Translations under genes and position numbers: made by a program | The notes under the pieces: model-generated | The model's input: the letters and a program-made list of their open reading frames with translations, nothing else | What the model was told of the DNA's origin: nothing | The model's database searches: none | DNA from: Macrotrachela quadricornifera | Lineage: Eukaryota; Rotifera; Eurotatoria; Philodinida; Philodinidae | Direction of reading: 5' to 3' | DNA length: 64,000 nt | Assembly (NCBI GenBank): GCA_022393335.1 | Contig: JAJEKB010019174.1 | Span: 33,575 to 97,574 of the forward strand | Shown here: positions 13,650 to 27,429 of the stretch, one piece after another | How positions within the stretch are numbered: position 1 is the stretch's first letter | Layout of the letters: every line of letters starts with the position of its first letter

Positions 13650-15859
13650 TTTCTTCTGAAAAATAAACATGATCGACATATCAATTTATTACATTAGCTT
13701 TGATCTCACAATCACAATCGATTATTGTTTCCTAATAGAAAATCATGTTATGAAATATTAGAAGACAAATATTAAAATATTTAAGCTTTGAAATTTATAA
13801 TCTAACTTAGTAAAATGTGAAAATTGATAATAAAAGAAAATATCGATGATTGATTATCTGTATTTCCATGAGTACTTTACATTTTTCTCTGTCATCAATA
13901 ATAGCAATGTATCAATTAATATTACTGAAAGTAAAAATTATCTTTATTTTTGGTGAAATAAATATTGTTAAAAATTTTTTTCAAGTACAATAAAAAATAG
14001 TTTATTTTCTTTGATAGATTTCCTTTTCGAATAAATTGAATTAGTTATACATTTAAATATTTGTATGATATTTCTGACATAGTTAATGGTAGAACTCAAA
14101 TCTTCAAATGTACGTAAATGGTACATATTTTGACACAATATATGATTTTGTTAACAATTTTTTATATTATTGAATGTAGAATCGGCTGCCGCGTCGAAAA
14201 ATGCAAAAAATCATCTAATTATTTTGCAAACTAATCGAGTAACTAGCGGTAATTTTCAGTTAATTCAATTTGTTCTTATTAAGAGCAGTGCCCTTTATCA
14301 GAACAAACTACATAAAATACTTAGAAAGTAAAATATGTTTAGTAAATGGATATCGTTTATATTTAAACTGAAAACTTTCGATATCCTTTTGGAACAAAAA
14401 AATGTTCCTTATTAATCAAGAAATTATAATTCTAAAGATCAAATTTTTACAATTTTCTGAGTTATATTAGTTTTAAAGAGGTCATCTTTATTCTTATTAG
14501 GAACATTGTTTCTAATATGACTAATTAGCAAAAAAATGTTCCCAATAAGAACATCTTATGTAAATAACGCAGAAGTGTTTTTTTTATAAGTGACATTTTT
14601 TATATTTGAATTACAAAATTCTGTTTATATTATAGGCAAAAGCCTTTGACCTACATAATATAAAGAATAAATTATCCATTTGATGTAAATGTTTTAAAAT
14701 GAAATTGTGTAGATAACTGTCAAGATTTAATTCGATAATGGGATAAGTCAGCTGAAAAATTGTTTTCTCAGGATGATAATTCCTCCTTCTCATCTGTTTC
14801 TTAGAAGAATATTCGATTTGAAGACATACAAATACAAATTGTTATTTTACCAAAAATATAGAAAAAAAGAAGGAGAACTTGTACTGAATAATTCTATTCA
14901 TTTAAATTAATAAATTTTTGTTGTTGCTGAATTTCATAAAAAAATTGTGAATGCGTGGAATATCTCAGTAAAAAAATGATGATTTTTTAATCTGGATAAA
15001 ATTTGTCAATGAAAATCGACTTATCAAATGTATGTTTGACCTCATATACGCATTTCGAGAATTAAGATAGTGTTATTGACGTAAAAACATACTAATTGTG
15101 TGCTTGACAGTATCAATACTTAGACCTACTTCATTATTTTTATCATTAAATGACTACTTTGTTACATTATCAATAATATGCAAAAATTTTTTTAACTATT
15201 CGATATATAGTGATGCTTGAAATTGGTCGTATATCGAACAAATGACTTCTTATCTTTCATATGTCAAGACGTAACGCTGCGATTTTCACTGAAATATAGC
15301 TTGATTGCCATAGTTTATCTGCTGAAAGTTTCATCTTTCAATCTGTTGTACTAGTCAAAAAATAGTAAAGCGATCTTTTTTTATTTTACTCTAATTGATC
15401 GTACAATACACGTAAAAATCTTTAAAAAATGTCTCATTTCATACTTCTGAACAAGAATATATGTTCAAAATAAGTTTTGAGGAAGTTTCAATTGTTTTTC
15501 ATTTCATTTAAAACATCTTTACAATATATTTTTATTCAAAAGCATGTTATGGGAAATCTTCAGTTCATTATTTTTAGCCTAGTATAACAAATATGCACCT
15601 TAAAGAGTTAAAATTTTCAGTCGATAAACTATGATCATCAAGCTGTATTTTGTTCTCCTCTTGAAATATTAAAGAAGTAAAGTCATTTGCCAGGTATGCA
15701 AACAATTCTGAGCGCCATTGTATATACATTAATCATTTTCGTAAAAGTTGAATTATAAAAAAAGACATTAGATTGCTGGTTTTATTAAACTAAAATTTAA
15801 CGACAAATGTACTATTATAGTCTACAATACAATAAATAATTAAATTTTTAACCACAGAT
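13650..15859. other. Intergenic stretch with one foldback repeat
   Basis: No gene is supported here. The part 13650-15220 is AT-rich sequence in which several short repeats containing GAACAAA, TTGTTC or ATGTTCC occur around 14270-14540. The part about 15240-15690 is a foldback element described separately. The 60-codon frame near 14611-14793 has no gene features. Confidence 0.5.
15292..15645. repeat. Foldback (inverted-repeat) element
   Basis: The left arm (from about 15292, reading ATAGCTTGATTGCCATAG onward) is mirrored by the right arm (about 15606-15645, containing CTATGATCATCAAGCTGT). Complementarity continues inward with mismatches, including TTGTACTAGTCAAAAAATA against the complement of the stretch around 15570-15590. 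There is no coding capacity and no clear target duplication. It is probably an old MITE-type element 3' of the GPCR gene. Confidence 0.55.
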
Positions 15860-16985
15860 TTAATTGTTTCCAATATTGCATGAAATAGTTACTGGTAATT
15901 GGTGCTGTCGAAGTTCAATTGGTACAACTGAAGTAGTGTTTCGTACCAAAGTACCATTAGGATTGTGATGATTACTTCCTCTCCATAATCGATTACATCG
16001 ATGATAAATATTTAATACTATTGATATCATTTCACTTCGATAAAGACGTGAAACTAACATAAATAAATAGAATGACGTGAATGGACATACTAAACGAAGC
16101 ATATTTGTAATAAATAAAATGAATGTTGTGATTGATTCTTGTTCATTAGTTTCAATGACATTATTCATTGTTTTTAAAACAAGATAGAATATAGTAATTG
16201 TATATGGTGTAGTTGAAGTAATATAAGCAAAAACTTGTATAAGTAACATTGCTAAAACTTGTTGATCTTTTATTTTTGTACGTTGATTTTCATTTACTAT
16301 TGGATTAATTTGTCTACGTCGTTGTCGTAATTTAAGATTACGAAATATTAAGAAAGAAAAAAGAAACATTAAAACAGGTGGTAAGATACCAACAAAAATA
16401 AGACTATAGATACTATTATATAATTCTACTATTCCAATCAACATACAAGTATTATTTTCAACATCTGAATAAATCAGTAGATGAAGAGGAATAATACTCC
16501 AAATAAAAATAATAGAAGGAATTACATATCGACGAGCAATACGTACATGAGAAAATTTTCGAAGATATGCACTTTTTGAAGTAAGAGCATATCTATCAAA
16601 ACATGCTATAAGGATTAAATAACGAGACATTTGAAGAAAGATACTCATTAAATAATCTCGTATTTTACAAAATTCTGTTGTTATTTTCCATGGTTTATCT
16701 TCCGTATAAAGTACTGATATAATACTAACATTTAATGCAATTAAATTAGTAAAAGCAGAAATTAAAAAATCTAATAAAAATATATGATATGATTATTTTA
16801 TAATGAATATAATATTGTTACTTACAATTATTGCAAGATGTTATTCGTAATTTTTTTCGAAGAAAAAGTATAATATTAAGAAAATTACCAATATTACCAA
16901 AAATTAACATAAATGAATAACCATAATATGTTAATATTTGTGTAGCAAATGATAATGATGAATTTTTTTGAGATAATAATGGCAT
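15860..16985 (-). CDS. Rhodopsin-family (class A) G-protein-coupled receptor
   Basis: Two exons (16826-16985 and 15860-16770, intron 16771-16825) encode 356 aa. Seven hydrophobic segments are visible. TM1 carries GNIGN (the conserved Asn of TM1), TM2 lies around FLISAFTNLIALNV, and TM3 ends in CFDRYALTSK with an intact DRY. A Cys before TM3 (EFCKIRDY) and one in the second extracellular loop (NNTCMLIG) can form the usual disulphide. TM6 has STTPY instead of the classic CWxP, and TM7 has CPFTSFYLF where NPxxY is expected. The N-terminus is short with a possible N-glycosylation site (NSS). This divergent pattern resembles the large orphan peptide-receptor-like families of bdelloids; no ligand can be assigned. 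Signalling through G proteins at the plasma membrane is inferred from the family. The start is the first ATG after a possible acceptor. Confidence 0.85.
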
Positions 16986-18918
16986 ATTTTCAAGTTTATT
17001 ATATCCTTTTACTTCTAAAATGAATAAAATAAATAGTAGTGAATACCAATAAGAGTTAAATCTTCATTTTATTTATAATCTTCTTTGTTAAATATTAAGG
17101 TTAATATCCTAAGATGAATTGTAATAAATTGCGCTGGCGAAATCTCTTCTCCGTACAAAATTTAAAAAAAAAACGTAAATTAGAAATTATTAGTACCCGT
17201 AAATTAAGGATAAGAAATGTAAAATACTTAGATCAGATTTTACCAAATATCAATGCAAACTATAATGAAATTTGTTTTTTTTTTAGATAATAAGATCTGT
17301 AGAATCTCTACGTCAGTTTGAGACTTATTAAATACTGTTAATACACGTTCCATGATGAAAAGAAAATATTAATTAAATGAAATGTCTTATGGTGCGTGCG
17401 CAGTGGAAATTTCAAGATATTTATCACATTTCATATAATAAAAACGAGGTTATCATTATTATTCCTGACGTCAATGCTTATAAAAAATTGTGTTTGAGAA
17501 AAGTATTACGAATGCTTTAATTCAACTTCGTTGATATAGTGTATATCGATTTTTGAGATATTTGCAATTATTTTAGAATATGAGTTTAATTTTGATAAAA
17601 GATTGTCGATTGATTTTTAAAGTTTTAGAACAGATATTTGAGAGGAAAAGAATGAAATTATTAAACAAAAATTCATTTTCACTTGCTCTATGTTATTATT
17701 TTCTATTAGTCTAAAACTTCAATTATTCAATTAAGTATCCAAATCATTTTATCCAAAATTAAATTCTATATCCAACAGAAATGTTAATTGATTCTTTTCA
17801 AATAAGATAAATCTTTCCATGTTGTAACTTTTAAAATTAGTTATAAGATCGTTAGCAGTTGCATAATGATTTTGTATGATTCGAGTACTATTCTAGAAAA
17901 GGATGTAGGGAAAAAAACATGACGCAATGGAAGAATACCTGACGTCATGAAAAAACAAAAGAATATAGATGATGTCATGAGAGAATAGAGAGAGAAATAC
18001 ACATGACGTAATGGAAGAATGGGTCAAAGCAATAGTTGACATAAACTGATTCGAATACTTCTTAACAATAAACATTTGTGTGAATTTTTTGATAGATCAC
18101 AATCAACTTGTTTCATTATATTAATTTCTTCTTTATCTAACCATTTTGGATCATTATATAAGTCATGATGACGTAACTAAATATAGACAACTTGTTCAAT
18201 TCAACATAAAAATTTTTTGAAAATTGATATCACCATCTAGATAGCTATTGTCGGTGCCAGAGTTAAGTAAGAGTGGCTGTAAGTCGTATAACTCGAGAAT
18301 GGCAATAACTAACAATTTGGAGTTTTCATCAAAATTGTTCGAGAAAACGAATTTTTAGCCGGTAGTTTTTAGTGAATATACAAGACAAATATTAATTAAT
18401 GATAGATTATATAGCATTCTCTTTTTATTTGTTTTATTGAATTATCGATTAAGAATGAATTCATTTTCTTATATATAACTTCAGTAAGAATAACTATAGA
18501 AAAAATTCTACAAATAATTTTTAGCATATCTTTACTTCATTATTTAATTAATGTCTAGCAAGATATCAATAAAACATTATTTCCTAATATATGCTATTAT
18601 AACTACGGCAATTTTAAGAAACTTTAAAATGATATATTCTATTTGTCTCGATTGATATGTAAGTTGAGGATTATTTATAGAACTACTCATGTGTTTATTT
18701 CATTTCCTTAATGAAATTAATCTAATTCAATACAATAATAATATTCAACAAGTAATGTCAGAAAAAGAACAATAGATCAATATTTTGTCTTTATTATTCA
18801 ATAGTAATATAATTTGAAAAAAAAATCAGGTGTTATATATTCCGTTAATTTTCTTGTTTATTTATTTTTCAAATATACAGATATAACAAATAACACAGAC
18901 AAGTAGAAAAAAAAAAGA
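16986..18918. other. Intergenic stretch between GPCR and CPSF3
   Basis: No gene is supported. It contains a cluster of TGACGTCA-like motifs and a duplicated 20-mer at 17918-18020, and presumably the promoter of the GPCR near 17000-17500 and the 3' UTR of CPSF3 near 18700-18918. The 60-codon minus-strand frame at 17893-18075 overlaps the repeats and is not gene-like. Confidence 0.5.
17918..18020. repeat. Direct repeat with CRE-like palindromes
   Basis: The 20-mer ACATGACGCAATGGAAGAAT at 17918-17937 recurs at 18001-18020 with one change (C to T). Between them are TGACGTCATGA (17940-17950) and TGATGTCATGA (17970-17980). TGACGTCA is the consensus for CREB/ATF-type bZIP factors. The cluster lies about 0.9 kb upstream of the GPCR start on its strand, so a regulatory role is possible, but a decayed repeat is equally possible. 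Confidence 0.4.
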
Positions 18919-22214
<3,296 letters not shown>

Positions 22215-22525
22215 TAGAAATCTTTGATTGAAATTATAGAACAGAAATTTTATTGAATAAAATAAAACACAAATATACAATTAATTACTTCTATTATTAT
22301 TCTAAAAATTATTTATTTATTTTTTTTTTAAATAAATTATCTAAAATAAGATCAAATTTTTTTTTTCTTTTATTCAGCACATAACGGCTAGATTAGTTAA
22401 AATTTTTTTTCTCTGTTGATAAAAATAAAAAGAATTTATTGCACTTATATGTTGCAATTTTTCCTTATAGGAACTCAATAAATAGAGAAAAAAAAACTAA
22501 AATTTTGATATGATCTTATATAAAA
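22215..22525. other. Short intergenic region ELOVL-CPSF3
   Basis: A 311-bp AT-rich gap between the ELOVL stop and the CPSF3 start, both genes on the minus strand. It must hold the ELOVL 3' UTR and poly(A) site and the CPSF3 promoter and 5' UTR. No specific motif could be recognised apart from poly(A/T) runs. Confidence 0.5.
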
Positions 22526-23630
22526 TTATTGATGTTTTTTCGACATGCCATTTTGTCGTAAACCATCATCAGACATTTTATTTGTTTGTTCTAATCTTTG
22601 TTTACGTCGTTTAGCATCATTACTTCGTGTAATATATTCATGAATATAATAATTCGTGAAAAGAATCAACATAATTACCATATATATGCCTAACATCAAT
22701 TGACCCCTATGAAAAATAATAATCTATTAAATGAAAATTTTATTTCAATTATATTATACCAAAGTGGATAATCACAACCATAAATAAGACCAATTGCTGT
22801 ATGACTGAAGATAAGCATAAATTGAATCTAAATAAAATAAAATAATTTAATAAATGATCTATCTTATTTATTTACAAGTTGAAACATTGTGATATATTTT
22901 TTCCACCAAAGTTTATTACGTAATGATGGTATAACCGATAATCCATAATATGAATACATAAAAACATGTACTGTTGAATTTAAAACTGGTCCTAACCAGC
23001 ATTGACCACCCTATATAGAAAAAAAAAGAAACTAGAATTTCTTTTTTTTAATTATTTTTATTCTTACAGGTATCCATGTCATTGTAATCCACCAAATCAT
23101 AAGCATTGTTGAATGATGAAATACATGAAGAAATGTTATTTGTGTGGAACGTTTTCGAATAACCATAAATATTGTATCCATAAATTCAATTGCTTTTGAA
23201 AAATAATAAAACCATAATGCATTCACTACTTTCATTTCATTTTCATCATTCGATACAACTAATCTTTGACAAACTAAATTATATCCACTACGATACATAC
23301 CAACAATAATCTAAAACAAAAAAACGCAGAATCAAATATAATTATAAAAAAAAAATTTTTCAAACTAACTTCTTCAACCATATAAGCTGATAAAATGACT
23401 AGAGACATATTGTAAATAAAAAGTATCCATGATGGAACATTAAATGCTTGACGATGTCGCATATAACGTGGACCAAATATAACAATAGAAAGATAAATTA
23501 ATGCTAATGTTAATGCTGGTATTGGATCACGCCATAATAAAAACCAATTTTTTGTTCTTGGATCAGCATGTTTTAAAGCAAGTTTGTATGATGGAATATG
23601 TTCAACTAACCAATCATTAAGCCAAGTCAT
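22526..23630 (-). CDS. Very-long-chain fatty acid elongase (ELOVL4/7-like)
   Basis: Five exons (23370-23630, 23068-23310, 22876-23010, 22760-22827, 22526-22706) encode 295 aa. The family motifs are in order: [16 protein letters not shown], the histidine box HVFHH (residues 149-153) followed by STMLMIWW, and FMYSYYGLS. About seven hydrophobic segments are seen. The C-terminus ends KKHQ, a dilysine KKxx signal for ER retention. The enzyme performs the first, rate-limiting condensation of malonyl-CoA with a long acyl-CoA in the ER membrane. The ELOVL4/ELOVL7 branch is suggested by overall similarity and length; substrate preference (saturated or polyunsaturated) cannot be read. It is intact, in tandem with CPSF3 and 240 bp from the DNTTIP1-like gene. 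Confidence 0.95.
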
Positions 23631-23803
23631 TTTTTTTTTAATTTAATTAAAATAAAAATAACGCAAGATAAATGGTGTTTCTTTTTTATTTATCTAAAAT
23701 TTTATTTATATTGAAAAATAAATTATATTATTACAAAGGTATTTATATTCTATACATAAATTTTGTTTTTTTATAACAAATTTAATAAGATAAAAGAGAG
23801 AGA

Positions 23804-23819
23804 GAGAGAGAACGAGAGA
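23804..23819. repeat. (GA)n microsatellite
   Basis: A short run of GA dinucleotides between the ELOVL start and the end of the DNTTIP1-like gene. Confidence 0.8.
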
Positions 23820-23870
23820 AAAAGAAACTAAAAAATATTAAAATAAATTTATACAAATTATTTTTTCTAT

Positions 23871-25750
23871 TCATTGAATAGAAGAATATATATGTGCAAG
23901 AATTGATTCTGGTAATATAAATGAATTATCAATTGATATTCCACTAAAAAAAACAAACCAAATAATATTTTTTTGAAAAAAATAATTTACCTTAATTCAA
24001 GATCATATTCATCCATATTATCAACAACTTCATCATATAACATTAAACAAATGTTATTATTATTAGGTAAAATATTTTTCAAATAATCTTCATGTATTAA
24101 ATATTCTTGTTCATCTTTATCCGGTATGTACTAAAAATTATTATTCTTATTATAAATTAAATTTAGAAACATATAAAAATATTTAATTACTTTAAATAGA
24201 TGATTATATTTCTTTTGAAATTGTTTTTGTTGTGGAGTTATTGTTTTAGTATCATTATTATCATATTTGCCAGGTATAATTTGACTTATAAGAAATTTTG
24301 TTTGATTATTTATATTTACTGATGGAGCAATAGAAAGACTAGTGCTTGTATTTTTTCGTTTTCGTCTATAATTAAATATTCATATTATTTTAATATTATA
24401 TTTGGAAAATTTTTACTTTGAACTGCCACTATTTGTGTTAGTTATTGTTGAAACAGGAGAAGACATGTTTATTGTCAAATCATCTGTTGTTACTGGTTGT
24501 ATTATTGAATTGAATGAGTATGAGTTTAAAGCCTACAAAGCATAAGTAATGAGTATAGAAGAAAGTTAAGCCCGCGTGGCCTAATGGATTAAGGCATCGG
24601 ACTCCTAAATTTCTTGTGAACAGAGTCATCCGAAGAGTCCGGGTTCGAGTCCCGGCGCGGGTGTCCAAATATTTTGCTCCTTCTGACATTTTCTCTTTCC
24701 TTTTCTTGCTGTCTGCTTTTTTGTATTACTGCATATGGAAATCATCATAAGACAAGCATTATTGAACAGAAAAAATAATGGATAAAAAGCTGTTTATTTT
24801 TTGTTAAAGAAAAAAATAATTAAAAAAAGAGATAATTGCCCACGTGGCCTAATGGATTAAGGCATCGGACTCCTAGCTTTCAAAAAAAAAACTGAGTCAT
24901 CCGAAGAGTCGGGGTTCGAGCCCCCGCGTGGGTGAATAAAAAAAATACTAATTGACCCATTTTTTTTTCGTTCGGATCGTTTGATTATATATTCATCATA
25001 ATTCAACATACCTCAGAAACAATGGTACATAGACTCGAACGAATGCAATCATCGGCTGTATTTGGTGCATTGACTCGATCAAAATAAGTCTGATAAGAGT
25101 AAAAAAAATTTAATATTTTTTTAACATAAAAAATATTTAATATTTACTGTTTTATATTTATCAAGTAATAATTTAAGTTCATGTTCTAAAGGTTTATGTA
25201 TAACTAAACGAATAAAATCAATCCATTCTGCATCAGTAATTGTTACTTTTGATGATGATTGATGATGTCTTTAATAAAAATCAAAATCAAAATAATATTT
25301 TAAATAATCAATTCATTACTTAAGTAGATTTTTTTGATTAATATAAGCTGCATTATAAGACTTTTTGTGTTTTGTTTCTAATAATGGTGGTACTAATAAT
25401 ATAGATGACGATGCTTTTAATATTTCCAAAACTTGTGAACGTTTACTGGTAGGAAGAGTCTATAATAAAAAACAAAAATTTATAAATAAATGATTTATAT
25501 TTCTTTTCATTACATATGGTTTATATTTATGTGGACAATTTTCTGATGATGAAGATAAACAAGAGAAATTTTTCATTTTTTTTTGTTCATATTGTTGATT
25601 AGAATTTTGATTTTTATCTTCATCGATTATTGGATTTGTTGCTGGTAAACATAATGGTGGTGGTGGTAATTTTTTTGATCGTGCTAACAAATTTATGGAC
25701 GAAGAATTTGTCTCCATTTGTAATAAATCAATTGATGGTATGCCACTCAT
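23871..25750 (-). CDS. DNTTIP1: DNTTIP1 (TdIF1)-like protein, putative MiDAC deacetylase-complex subunit
   Basis: Eight exons (25514-25750, 25320-25459, 25148-25268, 25012-25089, 24417-24532, 24191-24365, 23991-24130, 23871-23943) encode 359 aa. The helical segment around DAEWIDFIRLVIHKPLEHEL to IRSSLCTIVSEAL (residues about 130-190) resembles the DNTTIP1 N-terminal dimerisation domain. A basic patch KRKRK stands where vertebrate DNTTIP1 has its NLS/AT-hook-like region. The C-terminal part has YNHLFKYIPDKDEQEYLI, EYDLEL and FILPESILAHIYSSI, which follow the order of the vertebrate SKI/SNO/DAC-like DNA-binding region (HLFKY, LDLKLEEL, VLPSWM). DNTTIP1 binds DNA/nucleosomes and scaffolds HDAC1/2 with MIDEAS. 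The first 80 residues are Ser/Pro-rich and unrelated. Assignment is by remembered family motifs and is fairly strong at the C-terminus. The 478-nt intron 24533-25011 carries two tRNA genes on the other strand. Confidence 0.72.
24570..24663 (+). tRNA. tRNA-Arg (anticodon CCT) with 20-nt intron
   Basis: The cloverleaf is complete. Acceptor arms are 24570-24576 and 24656-24662 (one G-U pair) with discriminator G at 24663. The D arm is GCCTAATGGATTAAGGC, the anticodon stem TCGGA/TCCGA, the anticodon CCT at 24604-24606, and the T arm CCGGG-TTCGAGT-CCCGG. A 20-nt intron (24608-24627) sits at the canonical position after nucleotide 37. The GTGGCCTAATGG and GGTTCGAGTCC stretches provide the internal A and B boxes for RNA polymerase III. 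The gene lies antisense within an intron of the DNTTIP1-like gene. Confidence 0.95.
24838..24934 (+). tRNA. tRNA-Arg (anticodon CCT) with 23-nt intron, second copy
   Basis: Acceptor arms GCCCACG (24838-24844) and CGTGGGT (24927-24933) with discriminator G. The D arm and anticodon stem are identical to the copy at 24570; anticodon CCT is at 24872-24874. The T arm CGGGG-TTCGAGC-CCCCG carries compensatory changes relative to the first copy, so pairing is kept. The 23-nt intron (24876-24898) differs in sequence from the first copy apart from the last five or so bases. Both A and B boxes are intact. A T-run follows from 24959, further than usual for a Pol III terminator. Probably functional. Confidence 0.93.
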
Positions 25751-26244
25751 AGTTTTCTGTTAACCATCAAAAGTTCATAGAACATGATAAAAGAAAGAAA
25801 AACATCATTATGGAGACAAGTCTTTTTCCTCTGCTCGCTTTTTTTGTTCTATTAATATGGATGTAGATATGTTAAGAAAAATATTGTAGATAGAAAATTT
25901 ACTATATAAATCGCTATTGGTTCGCTAGATGGTGCTAAATCAAAAATAAAATTTTTATTTAAAAAAAAATTTTTTAGAAATATTTTTTAAAAAAAAAGAG
26001 AATATTTTCTTTTTATTATTTAAAATAAAAATTTAAATAAAAAAAAAATTATTCATTAATTATTAACCAATAGTTTTAGAAATAACATTTCTCTACTCTG
26101 ATTTTTATTGATATAAACGAAAGTAAAAAGATTTCGTTATTTCTCAAAACATTTTTTTCAATTTGTTATTTTAACTAAATAAAAAAAAACAATAAAAAAT
26201 AAATTCGAATAAATAGTTGCATTTTATAATATAGATTTAGAACT
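25751..26244. promoter_or_regulatory. Divergent intergenic region DNTTIP1-like / PSS
   Basis: 494 bp separate the start of the DNTTIP1-like gene (-) from the start of the phosphatidylserine synthase gene (+), so both promoters must lie here. The right half is extremely AT-rich (poly-A/T tracts 25950-26060). No TATA box or other element can be singled out with confidence. Confidence 0.45.
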
Positions 26245-26877
26245 ATGTCAAATTCAATGAGAACGAACAATGAACATACAACTCCTGCTAATAATTATTT
26301 AAAAATGGCTGATGATTATGCTCATAAACTTATTCGTAATACACCTAATATGTTAACATTAGGAAATTTAACTTGTGGCCTTTTTTCATTAATTATGTCG
26401 ATAAATGATCGTCATTTTTTTTCATCTATATTTATATTTCTTGCTGCTGCATGTGATTTTTTTGATGGACGTATTGCTCGAAAACTTAATTATACATCGG
26501 ATATAGGTGCACAATTAGATTCATTAGCTGATATTGTTTCATTTGGTGTTGCACCAACAATATTAGCTCATTCAATTCAACATTGGTCATTTCTTATGTT
26601 TATTGCTTTTATTGCTTTTCCGTAAGTTTTTTATTTTATAAAATAAAACAAAAAAAATTAATCATATTCTAATACCTGTTTATGTTGTAGTCTTGCTGGT
26701 GCTTGGCGTTTAGCGCGATTTAATGTTCATCCAACACATGGACATTTTATTGGTCTTCCTATTCCAGCTGCTGGTCTTGTTGTGGCATTTCTTGCATTAT
26801 TTTCATATGTATCACCATATATCATGATTGGTCTTGCTGGATTTATGGTTTCAACAATTCAGGTTCCAAAATTATAA
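26245..26877 (+). CDS. pssA: Bacterial-type CDP-diacylglycerol-serine O-phosphatidyltransferase (phosphatidylserine synthase)
   Basis: Two exons (26245-26621 and 26691-26877, GT-AG intron of 69 nt) encode 187 aa. The CDP-alcohol phosphotransferase signature DGx2ARx8Gx3Dx3D is perfect: DGRIARKLNYTSDIGAQLD SLAD, at residues about 74-95. The flanking sequence NTPNMLTLGNLTCGLFSLI, VSFGVAPTILAHS, WRLARFNV and HFIGLPIPAAGLVV follows the class II (Bacillus-type) phosphatidylserine synthase. About six hydrophobic helices are seen; the first 35 residues are a polar extension. The enzyme makes phosphatidylserine from CDP-DAG and serine in a membrane. Animals normally use PTDSS1/2 base exchange instead, so this looks like horizontal acquisition followed by intron gain. 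Base composition matches the neighbours, so the transfer is not recent. A fungal CHO1-like origin is the main alternative, but the short form and motifs look bacterial. Confidence 0.93.
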
Positions 26878-27429
26878 AAAAAACCGAATGTTTATATCTC
26901 ATTATAATGACAATTTTTAGTTTATTTTATACATGCTATTATTTTTATAATTTCCATGTATTTAATTGTTTTTCTTTTTTTATTAAACAAGGAATAGATT
27001 TTTGAATCTTTTGGTTTTATTTAATACTTTTCTAATAAAATAAATATGAAACTTCCTTTTTATATATATATGTTTGGTTTATTTAACGCGCGAAAACCGA
27101 TTCTATAGAAAAAAAAATAATAGTAATGTAACTAAAACGCGTAAAAAAAAACATAAACGAAACTTATTTTTGGTTTTTGGCTGCAAAACAAAAGATAAGG
27201 AAGGAGACATAATGAAATACACACACACAGAAGGTAGAAGATAGACATCGAAAAAAAATGTGTATACAGAGAGTACAATGTCAACTATTATGATATCGAC
27301 AGACATCATAATCACAAAAAAAAGAAAGAGATAAATGAATAAATGAGAAGAAAAATAAGTAGACAAGAAAAGAAAAAAAAGAACAAAACTAAATTATAAA
27401 AATTACAGTTATATACAAGTTTTGTTTTT
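26878..27429. other. Convergent 3' region PSS / 3CxxC gene
   Basis: A 552-bp AT-rich gap between two gene ends. It should contain both 3' UTRs; AATAAA-like hexamers occur (for example near 27036-27045). The minus-strand frames of 87-88 codons here are low-complexity Phe/Leu/Ile products of T-runs, not genes. Confidence 0.5.
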
